This document shows positions 1-10,415 of a DNA stretch of 64,000 nucleotides, in pieces. The stretch is taken from positions 19,860,070 to 19,924,069 of the forward strand of contig NC_088314.1 in NCBI RefSeq assembly GCF_910592395.1, written 5' to 3'. Numbering within the stretch: the first letter of the stretch is position 1; each line of letters starts with the position of its first letter. The stretch is from Lineus longissimus. Lineage: Eukaryota > Nemertea > Pilidiophora > Heteronemertea > Lineidae. The translations under genes and the position numbers were made by a program. A model generated the notes under the pieces. It did no database searches, had not been told where the DNA came from, and saw only the letters and a program-made list of their open reading frames with translations.

Positions 1-609
1 CAGCGCCCTGCAACATATGAAACAAGCTCGCCAACATGAACAGAATGACTGACATCTTGCAACAATATGAATATGGTCGCTGCAAAAGGGGAGATATACT
101 TGAAGCAAGGAACATTCCTGACTCTGTGGGGTGGTGAATTATGTGAGCCTTGATGCGGGCGCAGTCAGTGTGTTCCATCAAAATTTAACTGATCAGTTCT
201 TAGAGTAACGAGCCTGGTTACTCCAAAGTCAGTTCAACATTTTTTGAGAGCAAAATGATCCTTATTGGAAAATGTCCATACTTTTCAGGGAAGGACATGA
301 AGGACATCACATCGGAATGCGGTCCATTTTTAGAGGGGAAAAAACCTTAGTTACCTTTGGGCTTGACGTGGTAGTGTCACATTCAGTTCTTGAAGCTTAT
401 TCCAGTTGCATTGGAGGGTCTGCTCAGTGACGGGGCGGGGGGTTCCATTCCCTTCCACCACCATCGTCAGGGTGATATCAGCATCAGCAAGTATATCGAA
501 CCCTTGGCGAATCACCTTCAGTACGTTATTGAGGTTTCCTGTAATGCGGAGTCTTTTTACCACTCCGTGGCATCGAACCCTCACTGGCCGTTCTGTCATG
601 GTTTAAGCC
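1..609 (-). CDS. Type I PB1-like/coiled-coil membrane-helix gene, copy D (5' part only)
   Basis: This minus-strand gene is cut by the left edge of the window. Its first coding exon is 355-609 with the start codon at 597-599. The splice acceptor (TTTCAG) lies 10 nt before the ATG, so an untranslated exon must lie further right. The exon encodes 81 residues of a PB1/ubiquitin-like unit (VKVRC-like first strand, LQCNWNKLQEL near the end) and closes with a GT donor after codon base 2. The next exon starts at base 7 and runs off the window; its acceptor and first bases match copy C at 19993 exactly. The exon is nearly identical to copy C, so the missing remainder probably resembles it. Function is unknown. 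Confidence 0.65.
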
Positions 610-939
610 CTGAAATAAAAAAGAACTATCTTAAGATAGTTGTGATAGTTGTGATTGAAGTTTATATCGAGATGAAAGAACCAAACAAGACAGTTTACTT
701 GCATTTGAACTGCTTTCATAGGAGATTAGGCCTAGAGTATGTACGTATATCCCTCTGGCGATTTCCCGCAAATCGAAGAAAAAACTAGATATTCCAGCTA
801 CCTGGAAATCATCCTACTTGCCAATAGTTCTAGTTTGTACAGGTTTCCGTCCTCCGTCCAAAAATAGTAAGCAAAAACACTATATATATTGAAAAGATTT
901 ATAGTCATGACCGGCCACCATGTGATCCAAAACCTCTGA

Positions 940-1156
940 TCTGAGACACCCTACCTCCGATCTGAGAAACAATGCACGCTAGGCCTACTTCCGATCTGAG
1001 ACACCATGTACCCCAAACCTCCCATCTGAGACACCAAGCACCCTACCTCTGATCTGAGGCACCATGTGACCCAAACCTCCCATCTGAGACACCAAGCACC
1101 CTACCTCTGATCTGAGGCACCATGTGACCCAAACCTCCCATCTGAGACACCATGTA
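940..1156. repeat. Minisatellite of ATCTGAGACACC-type units
   Basis: Short units ending in ATCTGAGRCACC repeat about ten times. They are arranged in a higher-order period of about 57 bp that is nearly identical around 1020-1140. The same array occurs in inverted orientation at about 11450-11595. Confidence 0.75.
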
Positions 1157-1480
1157 AATCAATTGAATAATGTGGTGCCTAAGTCAAGCTTGGGATCTTT
1201 TAGGCAGAAGATCAATGGAATAACTGCCTAAGTCGAGGTTGGGACATAGGCAGATTTACCTTATGCCTAAATCAAACAAATGTTAGGCCTGCTTGTTCGT
1301 TGAAGTTTTACATCAAGCAATATGGCAGATAGAAACAGCACACTCACGACAAACTCTCAATAAATGCACTAGTTATTTCTTTGATAGGAGACAAAAACTC
1401 TCAAGTTGTAAGTTGGAATACATATCGTCACCCTTAAAACTAAAAGTTCAGGAAAAGATAAGTAAAGAAAATACCGGGAA
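945..1480. repeat. Inverted copy of the segment at 11120-11600
   Basis: The minisatellite plus about 320 bp on its right, including GATAGGAGACAAAAACTCTC, reappear as the reverse complement at about 11120-11600. The arms are about 10 kb apart and bracket gene A and the LINE cluster. Confidence 0.7.
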
Positions 1481-2464
1481 ATCCTATCAGCTTGAGCGAT
1501 AAACTGTCTTTCTTGTGTCAGATCTAGGTCAGACCCAGTATAATACCTGGAAATCATCCTACTTGCCAATAGTTCTGGTTTGTACAGGTTTCTGTCCTCC
1601 GTCCAAAAATAGTAAGCGAATACACAATATATATTAAAAAGATTTATAGCCATGACCCGGCCACCCGAGACTTACTTTCTTTTATGCCTTTTCACTAAGT
1701 GAGATTAGAGTCTGTGATTGAAAATATGGTCGTTCCACCAGCTGGTTACCTACAAAATGATTGTTGAAAGATGCAAGCGGAGAAAAGTGTTTCGTACCAA
1801 TTCATTCGGGAAATTCCTTGAAACTGCCGCGGATAGCTATTCTAAAACCAATAACAAGATGGGTTTTTCCAAGCGGTTTCCCGGTAAATTAAGTGCATTT
1901 TAACTCTCTTACTGGGTAGGCCTACGCTATCGTGTGGTGCCCGTCATAAAGGTTTAAAATACGTTAATCAACCCCGTCACAAGGGGCCTGAGAACGAGTC
2001 TATATGTTGTTTATAAAATCTCTATTCGGTATCTGAGGCGCATTCCTTTGCTTGGACGCAACATTACGGTAAGTCCGTACATAGGCCTACAATTTGTTGG
2101 TCGGGATACCTTTTTTCCAATATATATATGTTTATTCGTACTACTTTCCGTTGTACAGATAACAAAAAATAAGGTGCAATAAGACAATACAGAGTTGGGT
2201 GCAAATACAAGTTTACGATAAGGCAAACAAAGTAAAAGGTTAGACTAAGAGTCGAACCCGAAAACCTCTCATTCTTGGAGATGATCCTGAATAAGTTACA
2301 TTAGTATCTTGAACTATCACAATATAACTAACACCAAAAACAATACTCCATCAAGTCAACATGTACACAAAAAGTTAATTATCATGTCTATTTCCTCTTT
2401 TGTGAGAATATGATTCCCTGCCTCCCGCATTTCAAGCAATTCCCTAACTTGGATGGCAACCCTA

Positions 2465-2720
2465 TTATGCCCCAATCCCCAATTGATGTCCCTTAGCATT
2501 ATGACATTCATCAGGCAGCTGATCCCTATTCCAGTTGTACTTTTGTAACACCATAGTTACACTTTTCCCCACTGATGAGACGCTCCCGGCAAATAATAAT
2601 CCAACTGTAACCTTTACGAGTGTATTTCCTGATTTCCGCAGTCCGTTGATGAATTTTACGAACCTTTTCTCCAATTGAGTTTGAACGCTACAGTCCTTTA
2701 TAATGGCTGGTAGCAGGTCG
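2465..2720 (-). pseudogene. Possible decayed or diverged PB1-like exon fragment
   Basis: On the minus strand, an open frame contains FVKFINGLRKSGNT and then LQKYNWNRDQL. These resemble the first strand and the late LQYNWNKLQEL motif of the type I PB1 exon. At DNA level AAGGTTCG, CAGGAAA and TACAACTGGAATA are shared in the same order. The stretch between the motifs is shorter and diverged. A second frame (KVRKIH) carries part of the similarity, which suggests an indel. It lies upstream of copy D in the same orientation. No counterpart is present in unit 2. It could be a dead exon copy or a diverged upstream exon. Confidence 0.33.
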
Positions 2721-3122
2721 TTATGAGTGCGATAAGGCACACAAAATCTGAAGAATACATTTACGCCATGCAATATACAATTCTTCCATGTATGGTTTTG
2801 AACAATCTAGCAACTGGTAACCATACAGCGGCCTCCATCAGCCTGCCAACCGGCCATAATATGCATCAAAAAGACTTGTTTGTGAACTTGGAGGGGGCAT
2901 TTGGTCCCCCCCCCCACTGGGTACATCCCGAGATCCGGATTTTTTACTCCTTCATCATATACATTTTGAAATATCGAGAGGCAGAGTATATTGAAAACCA
3001 GGATGCCCTAGGTACGACCGTGCATGGTTACACCGAAACGCGGCAGTATACTCGCTCTCTCCCACTCAGAGTTTGAATGAGCAACATGCTGAGAATCCTT
3101 GTAATCATTTTCCCTTATTCAG

Positions 3123-6100
3123 CAATACAATGAGTGGAGAAAAGCATGTGAAAGTTATCTTCAACGGTGAAGACAAGGGGCAAATCAAGTTACCTCGCCC
3201 AGATATTGTTGATGTCAAGGGAGTAATATGCAAGCGATTTGGTGTCCAGTCTGACGTATCCATAGTTGCCCGCATTGTACCTGAAGGGGCTCGCCAGGAA
3301 GAGTACGTGATCTCATCTAGCGCTGACCTTCAGGATCTATGGGAGGACCTCACAGAACTCCACATCACTGACAAACGGACTGATTCGGGTGAAATAACGT
3401 AAGTTTAAATGACGTCAAGAACATTCTTCATTCTGTATGAAACCAAGAATAGATAAACGACGATTCTATCGTAATGATACACGTACATATGTATTACAAC
3501 AACTTCATGATCTTGAAAAGAATAGGTCATTTAATGAGCTAGATTTTTCAATTACTCTCTCAGAGCTGTCCTCGGCTATTAAACGCCAGAACAATAAAGC
3601 TGTTGGCCTTGATTGCATCTCAAATGAGATGATAAAACACTGCAGTCAAAAACTTCTTACGGTTATTTTGAAATTTTTCAATTCAATACTGCAGTCCTCC
3701 GTTTACCCTCAATCATGGGGTAAAGGTGTTATCTCCCCTATACATAAGTCTGGGGACAGCTCAGAATGCAACAATTTTAGGGGAATCACTATCTCCAGTT
3801 GCTTAGGTAAACTTTTTTCGACGGTATTAAATCAGCGCCTGTTAAAATATGTTAATAACCATAATATAATACCAGAAAACCAGATTGGCTTCATGCCTGA
3901 TTCAAGGACAAGCGATCATATTTTTGTCTTAAAGAGTGCAATCGCTAAATATTTAAGAAGGAAGAAAAAACTCTTTGCTTGCTTTATCGACTTCCGAAAA
4001 GCGTTTGATTCTGTTTGGCACGATGCACTCTTCCTTAAATTACAGGAAAGAAATATTAGTGGCCTGATTATAACATTATAAAAGCAATGTACATGTGTAA
4101 TAGACTGTGTGTTCGGACTCAATTCGGGTTAACCCCTTTCTTTTCATCCAATACGGGCGTAAGACAGGGATGCACTTTAAGTCCTCTTCTTTTCAATATA
4201 TTTTTTAGCGATTTGCCATCTTGGTTGGATAGTGATGAATCTGTTAATTTGTTTTCTCGATCGCTATCTCATCTATTATATGCAGACGATTTAGTTATTC
4301 TATCCGAAAGTCCAAAAGGGCTTCAGTCTAATCTTGATAAGCTCAACTCCTACTGTCAAATGGAAATTGTATGTTAACCCCACGAAATCAAAAGTTATGA
4401 TTTTTTCCAAAACAAGGGGTAAATCTAACCATGGTCTGTCTTTCACCATTGGTAAAACTGAACTAGAAATTGTAGACCAATACAAATATTTAGGTGTAAT
4501 TTTTTCCACACTAATGGGTCCTTTCAACAAGCTAAACTATACCTTGATAAGAAAGCTAGACGTGCATTATATGGGTTGCATAGTAACCTTTCCGACTGTT
4601 CCCTACCCCCGGGAGCAAGCCTAGACCTATATGAAAAACTCATTCAGCCAGTCGCGTGTTATGCTGCTGAAATCTGGGCTCCTTTCTGTATCTCACTTAA
4701 TGGTGTTGTAAAACAAAAACGGTCTCTCTATGACAAATTTATTGATTTTCCGGGAGCAAAAGTCCACATTAAATTTTGTAAAAGACTACTTGGAGTCCAC
4801 GAGAAAGCCGTTAATTTAGCAGTTCTAGGTGAACTAGGCCAGGTGCCATCTATTGTACATGTTTTGACACAATGCATTAACTATTGGTTACATATTCTCG
4901 AATCACCTGTGAATAGTTTTCTTTATGATTCTTACCTATGCAGCTATAAAGACTTTTATGGTGGGGCACAAAATAAATGGTTTCAGCTTATTAAATATAT
5001 ATCTCATACCTACCCCATACTGACTAAATTCTGGGAGAACCAACACATTCCCAAAACAAACCCAAAAACTACAAGTAACATTTTAAAGAGGTTGAAATTT
5101 GAATTGACTGGGAATTTCGAATTATTTTGGAGAGATGAAATTTCAAAGACTACTTCAAAAACAGCTTCTGGGGGACGTTTATCTATATTCAAACATATTA
5201 AAACTTCATTGTACTTGGAGGACTATCTTTCTATTATTAACAACACTAAACAAAGACATCTATTTACAAAATTAAGAACCGGCTCTCACCAACTAGCAGT
5301 CGAGTCTGGGCGACATAACAATATCCCAAGGGAACAAAGAAAATGCCAATTTTGCAAAGGAGATGACGTCGAAGATGAATTTCATTTTTTAATTGTTTGC
5401 ACACAGCACTCCGTCACTCGGGAAGCAACGTTTAAATATATTTCTACAGTTGATACAAGCTTTGTAAATCTACCCGACATCGACAAATTTAAATATCTCT
5501 TAACCTGTATTTCCACCCCTGCCTTTGTTCGCATTGCTGCTTATATTTATGATATATACCCCTATTAATTTGTATATACCTTTCACTGCTTTGTATCATT
5601 GCATGTCTTCTATTCATATATATCTGTAACAGCCCCATGGGCATTAACAAGATGAAATAAATTGAATAAATTGAATAAAAAAAATTGTAAATTGTCCGCG
5701 GCTCAGTCAACATACCTCCGGTTATGTACGTTGCAAAGAGTAGGGGTCCATAGCCTAAGATGATGCATTTACCATTCAGGTTGACCGAAGGCTTGCGGGT
5801 GATATTCAACAACGACCGTGAAGACGTGAAACGTATCACGTTCACTCGCAATGACATTGAGGACATCAAGAAGGTCATCTGCGAGCGGTTCTTTGCCGAG
5901 AAGGTTTCTTTGCTTGCCATCATCAAGGGAGACAACGACAAGTATTCTATTTCAACCAACGACGACGTCAAGGAAATGTGGAAGAGCATCGTTGAATTGC
6001 ATGTCACTGGCAAAAAGAAAAGGTATTTATGTCTGCTGTACATCTGATGGTGATGCCTACTGGAGGGCGTTGGCTGTCGGACCAGGGATTGCCCACCAAT

Positions 6101-8240
6101 CCCCTAGTCCCGACCTTTTCGTGATCATTTAACCATAACGGTTCTTTGGATGATGGGATACGACTCAATCGTTTGGCTGCATAACGGCGTGAACAGTGGT
6201 GAATGTAACCCGTGTTGGTAAAGTCTCTTCCCAAACATTTTCATTGCCAGGGATCGTGTCTGACCTACACCATTAGTTTCGCATGACATATTTTGTTGAT
6301 TATCTTCTTTGTCCCTCTCATGCATGTTTCGCCTTCCAAATTTAAAGATTATTGGAACTGAGTGCGCGCGTTGATTTTGCCATGCCATCTCGTTTTAGGT
6401 TGGACATCGATATGATAGTGGCGATCAATAGGGAACGGCATTCCATTGATGTAATTCCTAACCCAAGTACTGATGTCGTCCTAAAGGCGCGACAAGAGTT
6501 GGGAATCATCGACGACTTGGTGCAGATTGACAAGACCTTCAGGAGAATGGGTGCCATCGCTAACATCTGCTACTTTGCCGCCGTTGCCACTGGGAATCAG
6601 GATTTACAGTTGGGGACAAAAAATCTTGGATTCAGCGCCATCGAAATTTGCCGTGCCGCCGATAATATGTTTGAGAGTTATGTCAATACTAGCACGACTG
6701 TGAATGAGACGTTCCACACCGCTATCATCTACCTGTTGGAGAACGACTACGACAGAGCACTCAGAATGATTTCTTCTTTGGAAGGTGCGACTCAAGAATG
6801 TACAGACAAGACAAAGACGCTGATTGCCAAGATCGATAAAGTCTCTGAGAGCAAGATCCTCTCCGATGAAACGAGACGAATGATAATGGAAGAAAGAGAA
6901 AAGGCCGAGCTGTTGGAGAAAGAACAGGAGAAGAAACGATTAGAGTTAAAGCACGTTCAGTCAGAGATCAGGGAATTAGGGACTAAACCAGGAGCAGTCA
7001 AGCCATTTCTGCATGTGTTAGTGTCAAACTTCTTTCGTGCTGCGAATGTTGTTGTTGGAGCTGTGACAAGTTCTGAGCCCAAGTTTCTCCTGGCAACTGG
7101 AAAGGGGCTATTAGGTTATGCGGCGGAAAAGGAAGAAGATGAAGAGAAGAAAAAGGATGAAACACGTATGAGAGAGGAGAAAAAACGCAAAAACAAGCAG
7201 GATGCCGAGAAGCAGCTAAGCCGTGACCTGCGGGATCTGCAGAAAGATATCGAAGAGGCCGAGAAAAATGATAGGTGTCTCCACATTCTTGGTGGCGAAC
7301 TCTTCAAGATGAAGTTGGATTTAAAAACCATGAAGAGCTTCTTCGAAGATTTCCTGTTGTTTTGCCAGGCAATTAAGATGGCCGAAAATCAGTTGAATGC
7401 AAATGTGGGACCCTGTCAGACGGCTAAGGGAGGAGAGGTGGCGAAGGTCAACTGCAGTGAACTATTTGAAGCTCCAGGATTCAAGCAGCAACTGGTTAAC
7501 TACATGGCAAAGTATGTATAACTCTTTTTCTCCCTTCGGATCGTTACTAAAGTTTTAAAGTTAAAGTTTTGGGTTTATTGTCTAATATCAACTTCGATAG
7601 AGGCTATCATCCGAGCTGGCAGTTTGCACTGCTCTTTCGATGATAAATTTTAGTGCTGCCATCTGTTGAATTCTGGGTCACGACCCAAGCGACAGTGTCT
7701 GGCATGTCTGGGATGATGTCGGATGATATCTTTAGTCAGGGACTATAGGACAATACGTGAAGAAAAATGGGAAAATGGGCATGTTCTCGAGGGGTCCGGG
7801 AGAGTGAGAACGAGAGATTGATAAAACAATAGAGAATCATTCATATAAGGACGATTCTGCCCATAATACATTCAAAAGTATGCAAACATGCAAAACCCTA
7901 TGGTCGTTAAAGCCACAGTCGGCACTACAGCATACGGAACTTCCAGCGGTATTGCCTCCGTATCGACTCGCGTTGTCTGGAAGCTGAGCACAGTGTCATT
8001 ACACTGAGGGTCAAGATGGCAGTACAGATAATACCATTGCCTCCTAGATTTATCCACTTATGACAGCTACATGTTTTTCCTTGCAGGTGGGTGGCGATCA
8101 AAGAGGTTTGTCTGGAGTGTCGAGGCACACTGAAGAAGACCGAGCTACAGCTCCATGATCACATCGAGAAGAACCCGACCAAGGAAGAGGCAAGGCGTGA
8201 CATCAATTCGATGGTTGATGACATGAGGGAGAACCTGTGA
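3123..8240 (+). CDS. Type II double-PB1-like/coiled-coil membrane-helix protein, copy A
   Basis: Four exons: 3123-3398 (ATG 3130), 5780-6022, 6399-7511 and 8087-8240 (TGA 8238-8240). All introns are GT-AG and split a codon after base 2. The frame stays open across every join and gives 592 residues. Residues 1-90 and 91-171 each look like a PB1/ubiquitin-like fold (VKVIFNGED and LRVIFNNDRED strands; closing W-x5-EL-H[IV] strands). Residues about 172-325 are helical. Charged coiled coils at about 327-365 and 413-462 bracket a nonpolar segment (about 370-412, VLVSNFFRAANVVVGAV). Helices follow to 541, then a charged tail with VCLEC. The ATG is chosen because a strong acceptor (CCCTTATTCAG) lies 7 nt upstream and the residues align with the other copies. 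Intron 1 holds a LINE; introns 2 and 3 hold nothing recognisable. No signal peptide is seen. The fold suggests a membrane-inserting helical bundle, but the function is unknown. Confidence 0.72.
3489..5568 (+). pseudogene. Broken LINE reverse transcriptase and C-terminal zinc knuckle
   Basis: Reading pieces lie at 3489-4078, 4087-4374, 4334-4624 and 4576-5568 in different frames. Visible reverse-transcriptase marks are NFRGITIS, QIGFM, CFIDFRKAFDSVWH, GVRQGCTLSPLLFNI and LLYADDLVIL (the YADD catalytic pair). The last piece ends with CQFC-x9-EFHFLIVC, the cysteine/histidine knuckle common at the C terminus of CR1/L2-type LINE proteins. A stop at 4079 and frameshifts near 4370 and 4600 make it inactive. 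The first 17 codons of the open frame starting at 3437 are host intron, because copy B has them too. Confidence 0.85.
3489..5686 (+). mobile_element. 5'-truncated non-LTR retrotransposon (CR1/L2-like) in intron 1 of copy A
   Basis: Comparison with the 183-bp intron of copy B places the insertion exactly at 3489-5686 (2198 bp). The 5' end lacks the endonuclease and starts just before the reverse-transcriptase domain. The 3' end is a run of AATAAATTG-like units, as in CR1/L2-type tails. I see no convincing target-site duplication. Orientation matches the host gene. Confidence 0.85.
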
Positions 8241-8820
8241 GCGGCAAGAATCGCAGCTGGATCGAATGAACCAGAAAGATGCATTGACTTTTTGATTGAA
8301 TGAATATCATATTTTTTTAGTGTTGCGCTAAGATAGGTTAGGCAGTGGTCACTACTTAATGTGGGGGCTCAGTATTGGTTAAGATATTTGCAAAACGTCC
8401 ATGGGTTTCAGTAAAAGAGGGCGAAGGAATCCATAGTGGTTCAAAAGGGACTAAAGTTTGCCCGTGTGTGTAAGTGCACTTATTTACGGCAAGACCAATT
8501 TGTGAGGCAACGAAAATTCACAAGATTCTTCCCATTTGGTTCCTTACAACGCCCTATGTAGATTTTTTCTCCTATTTCTCCATTTACGCTTAATGGACAT
8601 TAGACAATGTTCTTGAAACCTTGCTTCCATGCCGACTTTACTGGCGGTGAACATCAATCCTAAAGTCTCCTCCGTGAAGGATGGGTAACGACAGCAGATC
8701 GGCATGAATACCTCAATGATTTTACAAGGAGGATACCGCTGTGACGTCACGGCTTTTCCAAGATGGCGCTGCATATTGTAAACAAACTCGATCCACGGCC
8801 AAGGGAAAATCAAGTCATCA
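8241..8820. other. 3' flank of copy A
   Basis: Homology to the copy B flank continues to about 8714 (the CATGAATACCTCA word) and then stops, which marks the right end of the duplicated segment. No AATAAA polyadenylation signal is obvious in the first 300 bp. The last 100 bp before the LINE are unassigned. Confidence 0.55.
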
Positions 8821-9082
8821 CATTACAGGGGTATTAGTATTTCTAATGCAACCAGTAAAGTGTTTCTTCAAATTATGTTAAAGAGGCTAAATGCCTTTGT
8901 GTCTGAACACAACTTGATACCACGTGAGCAATTGGGGTTTATCAAAGGGAGTAGAACTTCTGACATTATTTATATCATGAAATCTCTCATCAATGATCAA
9001 CTTCATGTAAAGAACAAAAAGCTCTTTACAGCCTTCATTGACTTCCGGAAGGCATTAGATTCTGTCTGGAGGAAGGGCTTGT

Positions 9083-9641
9083 TGTAACTCACACAACGTA
9101 GTGAGTGTAATGGTTACGTATGTATATAAACAAAATTTATATATCCATCATGTCCATCGAATCTGAAAAAAATTGTGCAGACCCATGACAGTTCCGGTTC
9201 CGGTACAGTTTGTTGCATTCCATACGGGCCGCGCTTGCCGATCCTGCTTTCACGACGCACCGCAACCACAGTTACCATGATTCCCGTTGTTGACGCAATT
9301 ATTTCATGACGTCATGAGCCATTGACCAATCACGCAAGTAGATTTATTCACACCGGCGCCACTGTCTTGAAGTGTATCTAAAAATCGTCTGCTAGAACAT
9401 ACAGGACAACAACGTCGGCGGAGACAGTTGTGACATTTCATTGCAGACGAAGTAAACGTCCTCTTCTTCTCGATTTACTATTACTTTAGTTTACTTTAGT
9501 TCATGAATAAAACTTGTGTGTGAGTATTTCTACTCATTTATGCAAGTTTTTGTTTTTTTCAGAGAACGGGGGAGGGGGTTTGGGGGACTCATCCCCCAAT
9601 GTACTGGCTATATATGTCAGAAGGACAGTTGTGTGAGTTCA
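9083..9641 (+). mobile_element. Probable solo LTR inside the LINE
   Basis: The 559-bp insert begins TGTAACTCACACAAC and ends GTTGTGTGAGTTCA, the TG...CA short inverted ends of an LTR. Inside are a CRE-like palindrome TGACGTCA (9307-9314), a CCAAT box (about 9325) and an AATAAA near 9507, in promoter-then-polyA order. A matching 5-bp target duplication is not visible (CTTGT on the left, CTAGA on the right). A DNA transposon with short inverted ends is therefore still possible. Confidence 0.45.
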
Positions 9642-9926
9642 CTAGAGATTGCTCTTTACATATTATAAAATCTTTATGTTTAAAGTCATTGAACAACTCT
9701 ATTCTCACTCGGTCACATGTGTTCGGTCAAATGATGGATTTTCTGAATGGTTCACATCCAACATTGGGGTGAAACAGGGTTGTGTATTAAGTCCTCTGCT
9801 TTTTAATCTATTCCTGGCAGACCTCCCTGAATTTCTGAATGACCACAATATTGCTCCTGTCTTTATTGTTAACCAAATTATTAGTTGTCTCTTATATGCC
9901 GATGACCTGGTTTTGATGTCATCTAC

Positions 9927-10415
9927 CGGTTATACTAATTCCCGACCTACCCCGACTTTTCCCGACATTTACCGACTTGCGGAAAATGCTGCCAAAATAT
10001 AGTGTATTAATCATCAGAATATTTATATTTGTACTGTTTACATACATATACATGTACAGCACGTCTGTTAATTTCAAGACTTTTGAACGATGCTAAGTTG
10101 AGCAAATCAACTCCAATAATTAATTTATGCTGGGTTCAGACAAGGCCATATGCATGTACAGTTTACAAGAAGCGACAACCACAACTAACCAGGATTACCG
10201 ACCTGCAGAAAATTGCGGTCGGTTGGGTAGATGTAACTTGATTTGCTCAACTTAGCATCGTTCAAAAGTCTTGAAATTAACAGACGTGCTGTATATGTAT
10301 GTAAACAGTACAAATATAAATATTCTGATGATTAATACACTATATTTTGGCAGCTTTTTCCGCAAGTCGGTAAATGTCGGGAAAAGTCGGGGTAGGTCGG
10401 GAATTAGTATGACCC
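9927..10415. mobile_element. 489-bp foldback MITE with 8-bp target duplication
   Basis: The element is almost entirely two long inverted arms (about 9927-10110 and 10230-10415). They start at the ends with TCATACTAATTCCCGACC-like termini and contain four CCGAC words spaced about 10 bp apart. TCATCTAC is repeated perfectly at 9919-9926 and 10416-10423. An 8-bp duplication fits hAT-like elements (P and Merlin elements are alternatives). The central 120 bp is unpaired and has no coding capacity. Confidence 0.88.

Larger units (their letters stand above)
801..1666. repeat. Pair of ~120-bp direct repeats flanking a 625-bp insertion
   Basis: The stretch at about 801-920 recurs with few changes at about 1546-1666. 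The same sequence occurs only once in unit 2 (about 21128-21250). The 625 bp between the repeats is therefore either an insertion in unit 1 or was lost from unit 2 by recombination between the repeats. Confidence 0.6.
610..2838. other. Divergent spacer between copies D and A
   Basis: This interval separates the start of copy D (minus) from copy A (plus), so it should hold both promoters. Bases 1 to about 2150 match 19987 to about 21732, except for an insertion at about 921-1545 here and about 350 extra bases (20630-20985) in the other unit. I see no clear TATA box or annotated promoter motif. The right part (2160-2838) has no counterpart in unit 2. Confidence 0.5.

Noticed and set aside
940-1156. 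CRISPR-like array
   Set aside because: Animal DNA; the units are contiguous and degenerate with no unique spacers, so this is a minisatellite.
3073-3129. Upstream ATG at 3073 as start of copy A
   Set aside because: A strong splice acceptor lies between it and the ATG at 3130, and only the latter aligns with the type I start.
3437-3488. N-terminal part of the LINE open frame
   Set aside because: The same bases exist in copy B's intron without a LINE, so they are host intron, not element sequence.
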